Part shown: piece by piece, positions 7,827 to 14,537 of the stretch
Numbering within the stretch: position 1 is the stretch's first letter
How the letters are laid out: every line of letters starts with the position of its first letter
Assembly: GCA_011620595.1 (NCBI GenBank)
Contig: WOYX01000005.1
Span: 1 to 61,427, forward strand
DNA length: 61,427 nt
From: Bacteroidales bacterium
GTDB lineage: Bacteria; Bacteroidota; Bacteroidia; Bacteroidales; VadinHA17
Direction: 5' to 3'
Notes under the pieces: generated by a model
Told to the model about the DNA's origin: nothing
Database searches by the model: none
Seen by the model: only the letters and a program-made list of their open reading frames with translations
Made by a program: the position numbers and the translations under genes

Positions 7827-8456
7827 ATGAGAAAAGACTTGTTTTTTAATATCGTATTTACTATTATTTTTATTGGGTGTATAATCATGTCAGTGATTAA
7901 CCTGGCTGAAAGGAAGAATCTGTTAAAGCAGTTTCAGAACCTTGAGAGGGAGAAAGAACTGGGAATAGATATTGTTAGGGAAAAAGCCAGGCAAATGATT
8001 TTGCAGCACATGAGCGCCACGAATGAAAGAATAGATTCATCCCTGATTATTTACACCGCAAGAGGTGAAGAAGTGAAAATTGCCTCTTTATTGAAAGCAG
8101 GAGAAAAACTCATTCTTAGGATTCCATTAAATTCATGTGGATTATGTTATGATCAATCGCTTAAGGTTATGAATGAGATGGTCCATATTATTGGGAAGGA
8201 GGATTTAATTGTGTTGTTGCCTAAAAGTAGAGGCAGAGAGTTCACTACTTTCTTTAAGGAAAACAATTGTGTTGATCTTCAGTTCTTTTATACAGATGAT
8301 GATTTTAAGATATCAATTTTAGACAACAATGGAATCCCATTCTTTTTTACGACCTCTCCAGACCTAATCTGCCGCAACCATTTATTTCTAGAAAAGGATC
8401 CGGATGACTTTATATTTAAATATTTGATTTTCATAAAAGAAAATGTCATCCTTTAA
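7827..8456 (+). CDS. Membrane-anchored thioredoxin-fold protein with a CGLC motif
   Basis: The 209-residue protein has one N-terminal membrane segment (about residues 7-24), a charged linker, and then a domain with NSCGLCYDQ (Cys104 and Cys107) at the usual thioredoxin/TlpA position after a beta strand (EKLILRIPL). It also carries the strand-turn IPFFFTT, which resembles the cis-Pro loop. The CxxC pair suggests a periplasm-facing thiol-disulfide oxidoreductase. Overall similarity to named families is weak, so the fold is inferred from the motif context. It lies after the 6522 propeller and before a signal peptidase remnant, the same order as at 14538-15986. Confidence 0.6.
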   Translation: MRKDLFFNIVFTIIFIGCIIMSVINLAERKNLLKQFQNLEREKELGIDIVREKARQMILQHMSATNERIDSSLIIYTARGEEVKIASLLKAGEKLILRIPLNSCGLCYDQSLKVMNEMVHIIGKEDLIVLLPKSRGREFTTFFKENNCVDLQFFYTDDDFKISILDNNGIPFFFTTSPDLICRNHLFLEKDPDDFIFKYLIFIKENVIL

Positions 8457-8467
8457 ACTTAATTTTT

Positions 8468-8518
8468 AATTGGAGGCAACACGCATGCTTACCGGGAAAA
8501 GGTAGTGTTCCAATCAGT
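8468..8518 (+). terminator. Imperfect hairpin behind the thioredoxin-like gene
   Basis: ATTGGA, AACAC and TTACC on the left side can pair in order with GGTA, GTGTT and TCCAAT on the right, with small interruptions. It starts about 12 bases after the stop at 8456. A role as transcript end is inferred from position. Confidence 0.35.
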
Positions 8519-8534
8519 GTGTCCGGGGTAGAAG

Positions 8535-8621
8535 GCCTTTAAAAAGAATTATTATTTTGTTCTGGGTGATATTTTTTACAATTCCTTTGATTCAAGATTC
8601 TGGTGATTCGTGCCTGAAGAA
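8535..8621 (+). pseudogene. Fragment of a signal peptidase I gene
   Basis: This stretch matches about 15788-15874 inside the intact signal peptidase I gene. It reads YYFVLGDIFYNSFDSRFW, then a stop, then FVPEE. The intact gene has GDNFYNSFDSRFWGFVPED. The conserved Asn of the GDN box is changed to Ile and the TGG GGA pair has become TGG TGA. At about 8619-8623 the fragment joins directly to the middle of a propeller gene. It is a remnant of a second signal peptidase that once followed the thioredoxin-like gene at 7827. Confidence 0.75.
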
Positions 8622-9235
8622 AACCAACTACCTGTCTGGAAATGGATGATGAGCTGCTCCTTGTTGATTTTGGGTTCCTTAATGACAGTATTGTTCTGGG
8701 AAGAGCTATACATTCATTGTCACATTCCACTTTTGACATGACAATGACAAAACTGAATGCCAATACTAATGAGATTGAACGGTTTGGTTATGAGAACCCC
8801 GAATGTCCAGGAAAGAAGAAGATTGCATCATTTAGCCTGTCAGTTGAGAACAATTTCTATGTGAACTGCTATGATGAGTGCGACTTGATGACTATATGCG
8901 ACCTCAACGGTAACCTGAAACACAACATATATGGCCCCGGGTGGAATGACAAAGACCAGGACAGAAAAGCATATTACTTCGGATCCGATATATTTAACGG
9001 GAAAATCGTTGCAGCTTATATTGGTGATCTGGAATTTGTTTTTAAGGGAAACATAACCCGGGGAGCTGCGCCATCAACTCTTATAATATTTGAGAAGGAC
9101 GGCAGATATTTAAAAACGATCAATACAGGGTATGAATTTGAACGTTTTTGTATTGATGAAGAGAATAAGAGGATTATCACATATTTTATTGACAGGGAAG
9201 AACCGCTGGGTTATTTCAATATTCCAGTTAAATAG
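8622..9235 (+). pseudogene. 5'-truncated TolB-like propeller, array copy 4
   Basis: The open frame covers about the last 197 codons of the propeller family; the lipoprotein signal and the first blades are missing. Homology to copy 1 begins at the shared string AAACCAAC (about 8621) and includes about 330 bases (roughly 8839-9164) identical to copy 1 at 2753-3081. It keeps the family tail (EEPLGYFNIPVK). It is joined upstream to a signal peptidase fragment, so a deletion fused two neighbouring genes. With no signal or promoter it is probably not functional, but it could still serve as a recombination donor. Confidence 0.75.
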
Positions 9236-9273
9236 TCAGGTTTCAGAAAGGAGAAATTATAAAAATCATTACT

Positions 9274-9312
9274 GGAAAATCCCAGAAAATCCCAGAAAAT
9301 CCCAGAAAAATC
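9274..9312. repeat. 10-bp tandem repeat, variant unit, behind truncated copy 4
   Basis: The units are GGAAAATCCC, then AGAAAATCCC twice, then AGAAAAATC. The whole run has shifted to a variant unit, which suggests homogenisation within a locus. Confidence 0.7.
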
Positions 9313-9334
9313 TTAAACATCTTATTTAATTTTA

Positions 9335-9569
9335 CAGAAGTCAGGTTTGCTGTTTTGATAGAGATCATGAAAATAAAACAAGTATAAATCAGAAAGAAAA
9401 GGGCAGAGAGTTTTCAAGTTTGACGAAACATCTCTCTGCCCGGACCCTTTCCTTAATGAAAGAAAGGAGGTATAGTAACAAAGATAGTATTAAAGAAGGA
9501 ACATTCTTCCCGGTTGAAAAGGATGAAGCTTGCTTAACAGGCATAGCGGGTTGTACTTTAATTTGTTAA
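9335..9569 (+). promoter_or_regulatory. Structured leader, copy 2, with a compensatory change in hairpin 1
   Basis: Hairpin 1 pairs GGGCAGAGAG (9401-9410) with CTCTCTGCCC (9432-9441) around a 21-base loop, the same loop size as copy 1. Relative to copies 1, 3 and 4, one A-T pair has become G-C on both sides, which is direct evidence for pairing. Hairpin 2 pairs CCTTTC (9446-9451) with GAAAGG (9462-9467). The anti-SD complement here is GAAAGGAGGT (9462-9471). A micro-ORF opens at 9456. The upstream block TTTGCTGTTTT and TATAAATCAGAAAG is shared with the other copies and may hold the promoter, but I cannot place the boxes. Confidence 0.6.
9456..9569 (+). CDS. Possible micro-ORF in leader copy 2, 37 codons
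   Basis: The ATG at 9456 overlaps hairpin 2 and opens a 37-codon frame starting MKERRYSNKDSIKEG and ending with three Cys in EACLTGIAGCTLIC. The equivalent frame in leader 4 is 33 codons, and in leaders 1 and 3 it stops after 12 and 13 codons. Conservation of the first dozen codons may simply reflect the RNA element. It could be a leader peptide, a Cys-containing small peptide, or not translated. Confidence 0.22.
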   Translation: MKERRYSNKDSIKEGTFFPVEKDEACLTGIAGCTLIC

Positions 9570-9591
9570 GGTTAATATAATTGAAACTATC

Positions 9592-9841
9592 ATGAAAAAA
9601 AAAGATCATTTTAACGGCTATAGGCAGTATTTTTGCTATATTTTCAATACTCAGCTTTAATCTGCCTATGAAAATCACAGGTGATATTACGGTCAAAAAC
9701 ATTAGAGTAATGGCTCAGGCAAAAGCGAGTGAGCTTTGCCCGAATGGATGCCTGCTTGATGGTGACGGTTGCATTTTCTATGGGTGGCATCCATACTATA
9801 AGGAATATAACTGGAATGATCAGACGAAATTGACACTTTAG
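9592..9841 (+). pseudogene. NVEALA-like peptide copy C, frameshifted at a 9-A tract after the start codon
   Basis: ATG at 9592 is followed by nine A residues (9595-9603). In that frame the peptide stops after 22 codons. With one A fewer it reads MKKKIILTAIGSIFAIFSI, then a linker, VMAQAKAS, CPNGCLLDGDGCIFYGW and a Tyr/Trp-rich tail ending at 9841, which is a complete family member. The rest of the frame is intact, so the break is recent, a phase-variable slippage tract, or a sequencing or assembly error. The leader upstream and the hairpin downstream are as in the other copies. Confidence 0.7.
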
Positions 9842-9871
9842 ATCTTGCAACTGACCCTTAATTAGAACCAG

Positions 9872-9895
9872 GGGCGGTCACTCATTTGACCGCCC
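9872..9895 (+). terminator. Perfect hairpin between peptide C and propeller copy 5
   Basis: GGGCGGTCA (9872-9880) pairs exactly with TGACCGCCC (9887-9895), with a 6-base loop. The propeller ATG follows at 9923. Same position and different sequence compared with the other peptide-propeller hairpins. Confidence 0.6.
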
Positions 9896-9922
9896 TAAAG
9901 ATTAAGAAAGCATTTGTGTGTT

Positions 9923-10957
9923 ATGAAAAATTTAAGTCTTATTGGTTTCCTCTTGCTGTTTTTAACCACAGGATGCAACAGCAAAATTGATAACAGGATC
10001 GAAATAACACAAAAACACCGCGAGAATATCGTTGATGTTTCTGGTAAGATAATCGATATCAAGCCGGATATTCTGATTGGCAAGTCATCGTTCTATATAA
10101 TTGACAGCATTTTAATCGTCGCTGAGTGGGAGCCGAAAGGAGAAATGGGTATCCATCTATTCAACAAGAATACATTTGAGTATATACGGAGTACGGGATA
10201 CATTGGCAGAGGACCCGGAGAGATTGGTGTCATGGGGCGGCTTGGAATCGACAGCAAAAACAGAATTATTTGGGCCCCTGATCATGGGAAACGTATAATG
10301 TACAAATTTCCCTTAGATAGTGTTTTGAATAATGAACAATTTAAACCTTCGATCAGGAAAGAGCTAAATACTGAATTATTCATTGAAAGGTTTGGATTCC
10401 TGAATGACAGCATTGTCCTTGGAAAAGCAGTTCATGCAATCTCTGCTTCTTCCTTTGATATGGCTATGGCCAAACTGAATATCAATACAAATGAGATTGA
10501 AAAGTTTGGCTATGAACACCCTCAGGCTATTGGGAAGAAATCAAATTCACTTTTTGCTCTTTCAGTTGATAATAACTTCTATGTAAACTGTTACTCTTAT
10601 CTTGATCTAATGACAATATGCGATCTTGAGGGAAACCTAAAGCATAACGTTTATGGCCCCGGGTGGTTCGAAAATGATCAGGATAAAAATGCTTATTTTT
10701 CTGATGTTGGAATAATCGGGGGTAAAATAATTGCATCATATATAGGAGGCAGGGGCATAATTGTCAAAGATGGCATAACAAAGGGTGCGACTCCTTCAAA
10801 GCTGATAGTTTTTAACAAGGAAGGTACCTATCTAAGAACTGTTGAAACCGGTAATGTTTTTACAAGTTTTTGTATTGATGAGAAGAATAGAAGGATTATA
10901 GCTTTTTTCTCTGACAGAGAAGAGCCGCTGGGTTATTTCAATATTCCGGTTGAATAG
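9923..10957 (+). CDS. TolB-like six-bladed beta-propeller lipoprotein, array copy 5
   Basis: ATG at 9923 is preferred to an in-frame TTG three codons upstream because it starts a standard signal with lipobox LTTGC (Cys18). The 344-residue product carries ITQKHRENIVDVSGKI, the GRGPGEI turn, WAPDHGKRIMYKFPLDS, DLMTICDLEGNLKHNVYG and the tail EEPLGYFNIPVE. Its N-terminal and blade sequences are distinct from the other copies, while its 3' end and downstream region match copies 3 and 6 closely. It pairs with peptide C, which is frameshifted in this assembly. Confidence 0.82.
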   Translation: MKNLSLIGFLLLFLTTGCNSKIDNRIEITQKHRENIVDVSGKIIDIKPDILIGKSSFYIIDSILIVAEWEPKGEMGIHLFNKNTFEYIRSTGYIGRGPGEIGVMGRLGIDSKNRIIWAPDHGKRIMYKFPLDSVLNNEQFKPSIRKELNTELFIERFGFLNDSIVLGKAVHAISASSFDMAMAKLNINTNEIEKFGYEHPQAIGKKSNSLFALSVDNNFYVNCYSYLDLMTICDLEGNLKHNVYGPGWFENDQDKNAYFSDVGIIGGKIIASYIGGRGIIVKDGITKGATPSKLIVFNKEGTYLRTVETGNVFTSFCIDEKNRRIIAFFSDREEPLGYFNIPVE

Positions 10958-10994
10958 TCGGGATTCGGAAGGTGGAATGATAAAATGTCCTACT

Positions 10995-11024
10995 GGAAAT
11001 TCCCGGAAATTCCCGGAAATTCCC
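10995..11024. repeat. 10-bp tandem repeat, 3 copies, behind propeller copy 5
   Basis: Three exact GGAAATTCCC units. Confidence 0.75.
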
Positions 11025-11049
11025 GAAAAAAACTTAAACATCTAATATA

Positions 11050-11260
11050 ATTTTACATAGGACAAGTTTGCCGTTTTACGAATTTTTTTAAGGTATAAAA
11101 GTATAAATCAGAAAGAAAAGGGCAGAAAGCTTTGCCTGTATTGCCAAGTACTTTCTGCCCCGGCCTTTCATAAAAAATGAAAGGAGGTGACAACAAAGAT
11201 AGTAAAACAGAAAATTAAACAAGCTGCATCAGCTTGCTCAACGGTTACGGCCATTCTGAA
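11050..11260 (+). promoter_or_regulatory. Structured leader, copy 3
   Basis: Hairpin 1 is 11120-11129 with 11151-11160 and again has a 21-base loop. Hairpin 2 pairs CCTTTCAT (11164-11171) with ATGAAAGG (11177-11184). The anti-SD complement is GAAAGGAGGTGA (11179-11190). The micro-ORF at 11177 stops after 13 codons because a CAA codon of copy 4 is TAA here; the sequence beyond still resembles copy 4. The peptide gene starts at 11294. Confidence 0.6.
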
Positions 11261-11293
11261 TTCGTAAAAATGTTTTGTTAAAAAACTGTCATC

Positions 11294-11539
11294 ATGAAAA
11301 AAAGACTTTTTCTTGCAACCATTGCCAGCATAATTGTAGTGTTTACAATTCTAAGTGCAAATGTTGCTCAGACAAGCTCAGATAATACTGATCAGAAAAA
11401 CATTAAAATAATGTCGCAGGCAAATGCACAAGTAAATCCGAATTGCCCTACGGGTTGCGTTCTACGTAAAGAATTCTGCTACTGCAATGGTATGTCGAGT
11501 CCCGACCGGGCCCCACCTTTAGGCCAAACCTTAGAATAA
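11294..11539 (+). CDS. Small secreted Cys-rich peptide, NVEALA-like, copy D
   Basis: The 81-residue precursor is very like copy A in its signal region (ATIASIIVVFTILSANVAQ), then IKIMSQANAQ and a mature part with Cys in CPTGC and CYCNG patterns. The tail after the Cys region differs (MSSPDRAPPLGQTLE). Conserved signal and processing motifs with a variable C-terminus suggest that the tail sets specificity. It is followed by a 13-bp hairpin and propeller copy 6. Confidence 0.72.
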   Translation: MKKRLFLATIASIIVVFTILSANVAQTSSDNTDQKNIKIMSQANAQVNPNCPTGCVLRKEFCYCNGMSSPDRAPPLGQTLE

Positions 11540-11565
11540 CCAAGCAGGAGATCTTCCAGATGCAA

Positions 11566-11598
11566 AAGGTGTGGCTGTTTTTCATACAGCCACATCTT
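11566..11598 (+). terminator. Long hairpin between peptide D and propeller copy 6
   Basis: AAGGTGTGGCTGT (11566-11578) pairs with ACAGCCACATCTT (11586-11598) over 13 pairs with one G-U and a 7-base loop. It ends 63 bases before the propeller ATG. Confidence 0.6.
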
Positions 11599-11661
11599 GA
11601 TATAAACATCTGATTCTAAGGGATTAAAACTATAGAAAGAGCAACAAAATATTCTGTATTT

Positions 11662-12693
11662 ATGAGATATTTACAATTAATAGCGGCTTCCCTTATATTG
11701 CTTTCTTCCAGCTGTGGCAATAATAACAAGACCGAAATAATACAAAAGGAAAGAGACCGAAAAGTAGATGTAGCTGACAAGATAGTGAATATTGAATGTG
11801 ATTATGTTTTTGGTAAATCCGATCTACATATCATTGATGATATCCTGATTGCTGAAGAGTCCTATCCAAAAGAAGAAAAAGTAGATCATCTGTTTGATCT
11901 TAATACATTCAGATACATTACAAGTACCGGAGTCCTGGGCAGAGGGCCGGGAGAGATAACTATCCCAAGTGGTATATTGGTTGACAGGGAAAAAAGAGTC
12001 TTCTGGCAGCTTGATGTAGGGAAAAAAGTTCTGCATAAATTTCCTCTGGACAGTGTTCTGTCTGACAAAATGTATATGCCTGATGCTTCGGTAAAGCTGG
12101 TAGATACATTGCTTCTTGTGTATTATAGTTTCTTAAATGACAGCATCGCTCTCGGCAAAGCAATAGAGCCTTTTACCGGTTCACCTTTTGTAACAATGGC
12201 TATGACTAAGTTTAATATTAATTCACAAGAAATCAGAAGATTCGGGTATGAAAATCCAGAAGTAACGGGCAGGTTTACTAACTCATATTTTGCTCTGTCT
12301 GTAGAAGATGGGATCTATGTCAATTGCTATCTGCATAAAGATTTAATGACTATCTGTGACTTAAACGGCAATCTGAAATATAATGTTTACGGACCCGGAT
12401 GGGATGATCCGGAAAAGGATGATAATGCATATTTTGGAGAGGTAATAATATATGACAAAAAGATTTTTTCAGCATATCAAGGCAGCTGTCGTATCATTGT
12501 TGAAGGCAACATGCAAAGAGGTGCATATCCTAAAAGTATAATAGTATTTGGCCTGGATGGCTCATATCAGAAAACCATAGAAACCGGTTCTGAGATTTTC
12601 AGTTTTTGTATTGATGAAAAGAATGACAGGATAATTGTATATTTTAATGACAGGGAAGAACCGCTGGGATATTTCAATATTCCGGTTGAATAG
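11662..12693 (+). CDS. TolB-like six-bladed beta-propeller lipoprotein, array copy 6
   Basis: The 343-residue lipoprotein has a signal like copies 3 and 7 (MRYLQLIAASLILLSSSC, Cys18). It carries the family motifs GRGPGEI, FWQLDVGKKVLHKFPLDS, DLMTICDLNGNLKYNVYG and the tail EEPLGYFNIPVE. The central block 11944-12200 is identical to copy 3 as far as I can see, and copy 7 is nearly so, whereas the regions around residues 18-60 and 240-300 differ. It pairs with peptide D. It is followed by two 10-bp repeats and another leader. Confidence 0.82.
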   Translation: MRYLQLIAASLILLSSSCGNNNKTEIIQKERDRKVDVADKIVNIECDYVFGKSDLHIIDDILIAEESYPKEEKVDHLFDLNTFRYITSTGVLGRGPGEITIPSGILVDREKRVFWQLDVGKKVLHKFPLDSVLSDKMYMPDASVKLVDTLLLVYYSFLNDSIALGKAIEPFTGSPFVTMAMTKFNINSQEIRRFGYENPEVTGRFTNSYFALSVEDGIYVNCYLHKDLMTICDLNGNLKYNVYGPGWDDPEKDDNAYFGEVIIYDKKIFSAYQGSCRIIVEGNMQRGAYPKSIIVFGLDGSYQKTIETGSEIFSFCIDEKNDRIIVYFNDREEPLGYFNIPVE

Positions 12694-12730
12694 TCAGGAT
12701 TCTGAAGATGGAATGATAAAATTTCCTACT

Positions 12731-12750
12731 GGAAATTCCCGGAAATTCCC
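12731..12750. repeat. 10-bp tandem repeat, 2 copies, behind propeller copy 6
   Basis: Two exact GGAAATTCCC units, with flanks nearly identical to those of the repeats at 3189 and 10995. Confidence 0.75.
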
Positions 12751-12779
12751 GAAAAAAACTTAAACATCTAATATAATTT

Positions 12780-13004
12780 TACATAGGACAAGTTTGCCGT
12801 TTTACGAATTTTTTTAAGGTATAAAAGTATAAATCAGAAAGAAAAGGGCAGAAAGCTTTGCCTGTATTGCCAAGTACTTTCTGCCCCGGCCTTTCATAAA
12901 AAATGAAGGGAGGTGACGCCAAAGATAGTAAAACAGAAAAACAAACAAGCTGTATCAGCTTGCTCAACGGCTACGGCCATTGTGAATCCAGGAACATCTT
13001 TTAG
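12780..13004 (+). promoter_or_regulatory. Structured leader, copy 4
   Basis: Hairpin 1 is 12846-12855 with 12877-12886. Hairpin 2 pairs CCTTTCAT (12890-12897) with ATGAAGGG (12903-12910), where an A-to-G change keeps pairing as U-G. The anti-SD-like segment is GAAGGGAGGTGA (12905-12916). The block is nearly identical to copy 3 over more than 200 bases, so the whole leader and peptide unit was duplicated recently. Confidence 0.6.
12903..13004 (+). CDS. Possible micro-ORF in leader copy 4, 33 codons
   Basis: ATG at 12903 opens MKGGDAKDSKTEKQTSCI and continues SLLNGYGHCESRNIF to a stop at 13002. In copy 3 the matching frame has a nonsense change and a Cys-to-Ser change. The variation among copies speaks against a strongly selected peptide, but the frame opens exactly at the hairpin with the anti-SD complement. 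It may be a leader peptide or chance. Confidence 0.22.
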   Translation: MKGGDAKDSKTEKQTSCISLLNGYGHCESRNIF

Positions 13005-13022
13005 TAATAAAAACTTATCATA

Positions 13023-13268
13023 ATGAAAAAGAAACTTTTTCTTGCAACTATCGCTGGTGTTTTTGTAATGTTTGCAATTCTTAGCGTAAATATTGCTCAA
13101 GTCCGCACAGATGATGCTAATTTGAAGGACATAATAATAATGTCTCAGGCGAATGCACAAGTAAATCCAAATTGCCCAACGGGATGTGTTGAAGGAGGAC
13201 CATGGTGCTACTGCAACGGTATGTCAAGTACTTGCTGGAATCTCCCTAAAGGTTCTACTTTGGATTAA
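13023..13268 (+). CDS. Small secreted Cys-rich peptide, NVEALA-like, copy E
   Basis: The 81-residue precursor has the hydrophobic signal ATIAGVFVMFAILSVNIAQ, then IIIMSQANAQ and Cys in CPTGC and CYCNG patterns, plus a fifth Cys in the variable tail (SSTCWNLPKGST). It is closest to copy D, but the tail differs. It precedes an 11-bp hairpin and propeller copy 7, whose downstream genes encode a thioredoxin-like protein and signal peptidase I, which could oxidise and cleave such peptides. That role is inferred from position. Confidence 0.72.
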   Translation: MKKKLFLATIAGVFVMFAILSVNIAQVRTDDANLKDIIIMSQANAQVNPNCPTGCVEGGPWCYCNGMSSTCWNLPKGSTLD

Positions 13269-13303
13269 TTGAATCAATATAACCTGAAGATTCCCGTTTA
13301 AAT

Positions 13304-13330
13304 AGTGTGGTTGTGAAAAACAGCCACACT
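13304..13330 (+). terminator. Hairpin between peptide E and propeller copy 7
   Basis: AGTGTGGTTGT (13304-13314) pairs with ACAGCCACACT (13320-13330), with one G-U pair and a GAAAA loop. The propeller start follows 64 bases later. Confidence 0.6.
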
Positions 13331-13394
13331 TTATAAATACATACGTTGTTTAGTGGGAAATGTAAATGAGAGAAAGTTAAATCACTATTACCAG

Positions 13395-14432
13395 ATGAGA
13401 TATTTACAAATACTGTTCACAATTATGCTTTTTATAATTGCAGGTTGTGGGAAAAGGAATGAGAAAAAAACAGAAATAGCACAAAGCGAAAGAGGTTGTA
13501 TCGTAGACGTATCTGATAAGATAGTGAGTATTGAAACGGATTATGTTATCGGGAAGGTTTTTTTATATATTATTGACGATATCCTGCTTACGGAAGAGTT
13601 CTATCCTAAAGGAGAAAAAGTAGATCATCTGTTTGATCTTAATACATTCAGATACATTACAAGTACCGGAGTCCTGGGCAGAGGGCCGGGAGAGATAACT
13701 ATCCCAAGTGGTATATTGGTTGACAGGGAAAAAAGAGTCTTCTGGCAGCTTGATGTAGGGAAAAAAGTTCTGCATAAGTTTTCTCTGGACAGTGTTCTGT
13801 CCGACGAAATGTATATGCCTGGTGCTTCGGTAAAGCTGGTAGATACATTACTTCTTGTGGGTTATGGTTTCTTAAATGACAGCATCGCTCTTGGCAAAGC
13901 AATAGAGCCTTTTACGGGTTCGCCTTTTGTGACAATGGCAATGACGAAGTTTAATATTAATACCGGTGAAATCACGCGATTCGGATATGAAAATCCTGGC
14001 GTAAAGGGCAGATATACAAATTCATATTTCGACATGTCTGTAAAAGATGGGATATATGTCAATAGTTATCCGTTTAAAGATTTAATGACCATCTGTGATT
14101 TAGACGGTAACTTGAAATGTAATGTTTACGGACCAGGATGGGATGATCCTGAAAAGGATGATAATAGTTATTTTTTTGATGCAGTAATACATAACAATAA
14201 AATCTTTGCTTCCTATCTCGGCAGCAGTCGTATCATTGTTAAAGGCAACATACAAAGAGGTGCATATCCTAAAAGCATAATAGTATTTGGCCTGGATGGC
14301 TCGTATAAGAAAACTATTGATACCGGGTCTGAAATATGCAGCTTTTGTATTGATGAAAAGCATAACAGGATAATCGCCTATTTCAATGACAGGGAAGAAC
14401 CGCTGGGATACTTCGATATCCCTGAATTATGA
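13395..14432 (+). CDS. TolB-like six-bladed beta-propeller lipoprotein, array copy 7
   Basis: ATG 13395 is chosen over the in-frame GTG at 13353 because it gives a standard signal with lipobox IIAGC (Cys18), matching copies 3 and 6. The 345-residue product has all family motifs, but its end is GYFDIPEL rather than GYFNIPVE, and no 10-bp repeats follow. It closes the propeller array and is followed by the thioredoxin-like lipoprotein and signal peptidase genes. The middle of the gene is nearly identical to copies 3 and 6. Confidence 0.82.
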   Translation: MRYLQILFTIMLFIIAGCGKRNEKKTEIAQSERGCIVDVSDKIVSIETDYVIGKVFLYIIDDILLTEEFYPKGEKVDHLFDLNTFRYITSTGVLGRGPGEITIPSGILVDREKRVFWQLDVGKKVLHKFSLDSVLSDEMYMPGASVKLVDTLLLVGYGFLNDSIALGKAIEPFTGSPFVTMAMTKFNINTGEITRFGYENPGVKGRYTNSYFDMSVKDGIYVNSYPFKDLMTICDLDGNLKCNVYGPGWDDPEKDDNSYFFDAVIHNNKIFASYLGSSRIIVKGNIQRGAYPKSIIVFGLDGSYKKTIDTGSEICSFCIDEKHNRIIAYFNDREEPLGYFDIPEL

Positions 14433-14537
14433 TTCTTTTAGGCCAATTATGACAGAGGTAGTTAATTCCAATCCCGCTTATACCAAGAAGTGTTGGATTA
14501 CCTGTTTGACAATCGTGAATTAAAGAACATTGTTGAT

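Noticed and set aside
8535..9235. Junction as an insertion sequence scar
   Set aside because: No transposase, terminal inverted repeats or target duplication were seen; a deletion between related modules explains it.
6096..13268. Small peptides as classical RiPP or bacteriocin precursors
   Set aside because: No radical SAM enzyme, lanthipeptide synthetase, peptidase-containing ABC exporter or double-Gly leader is nearby; the N-termini are Sec-type signals instead.
2120..14432. Propeller array as a polysaccharide utilisation locus
   Set aside because: No SusC/SusD pair, glycoside hydrolase or sulfatase is present.
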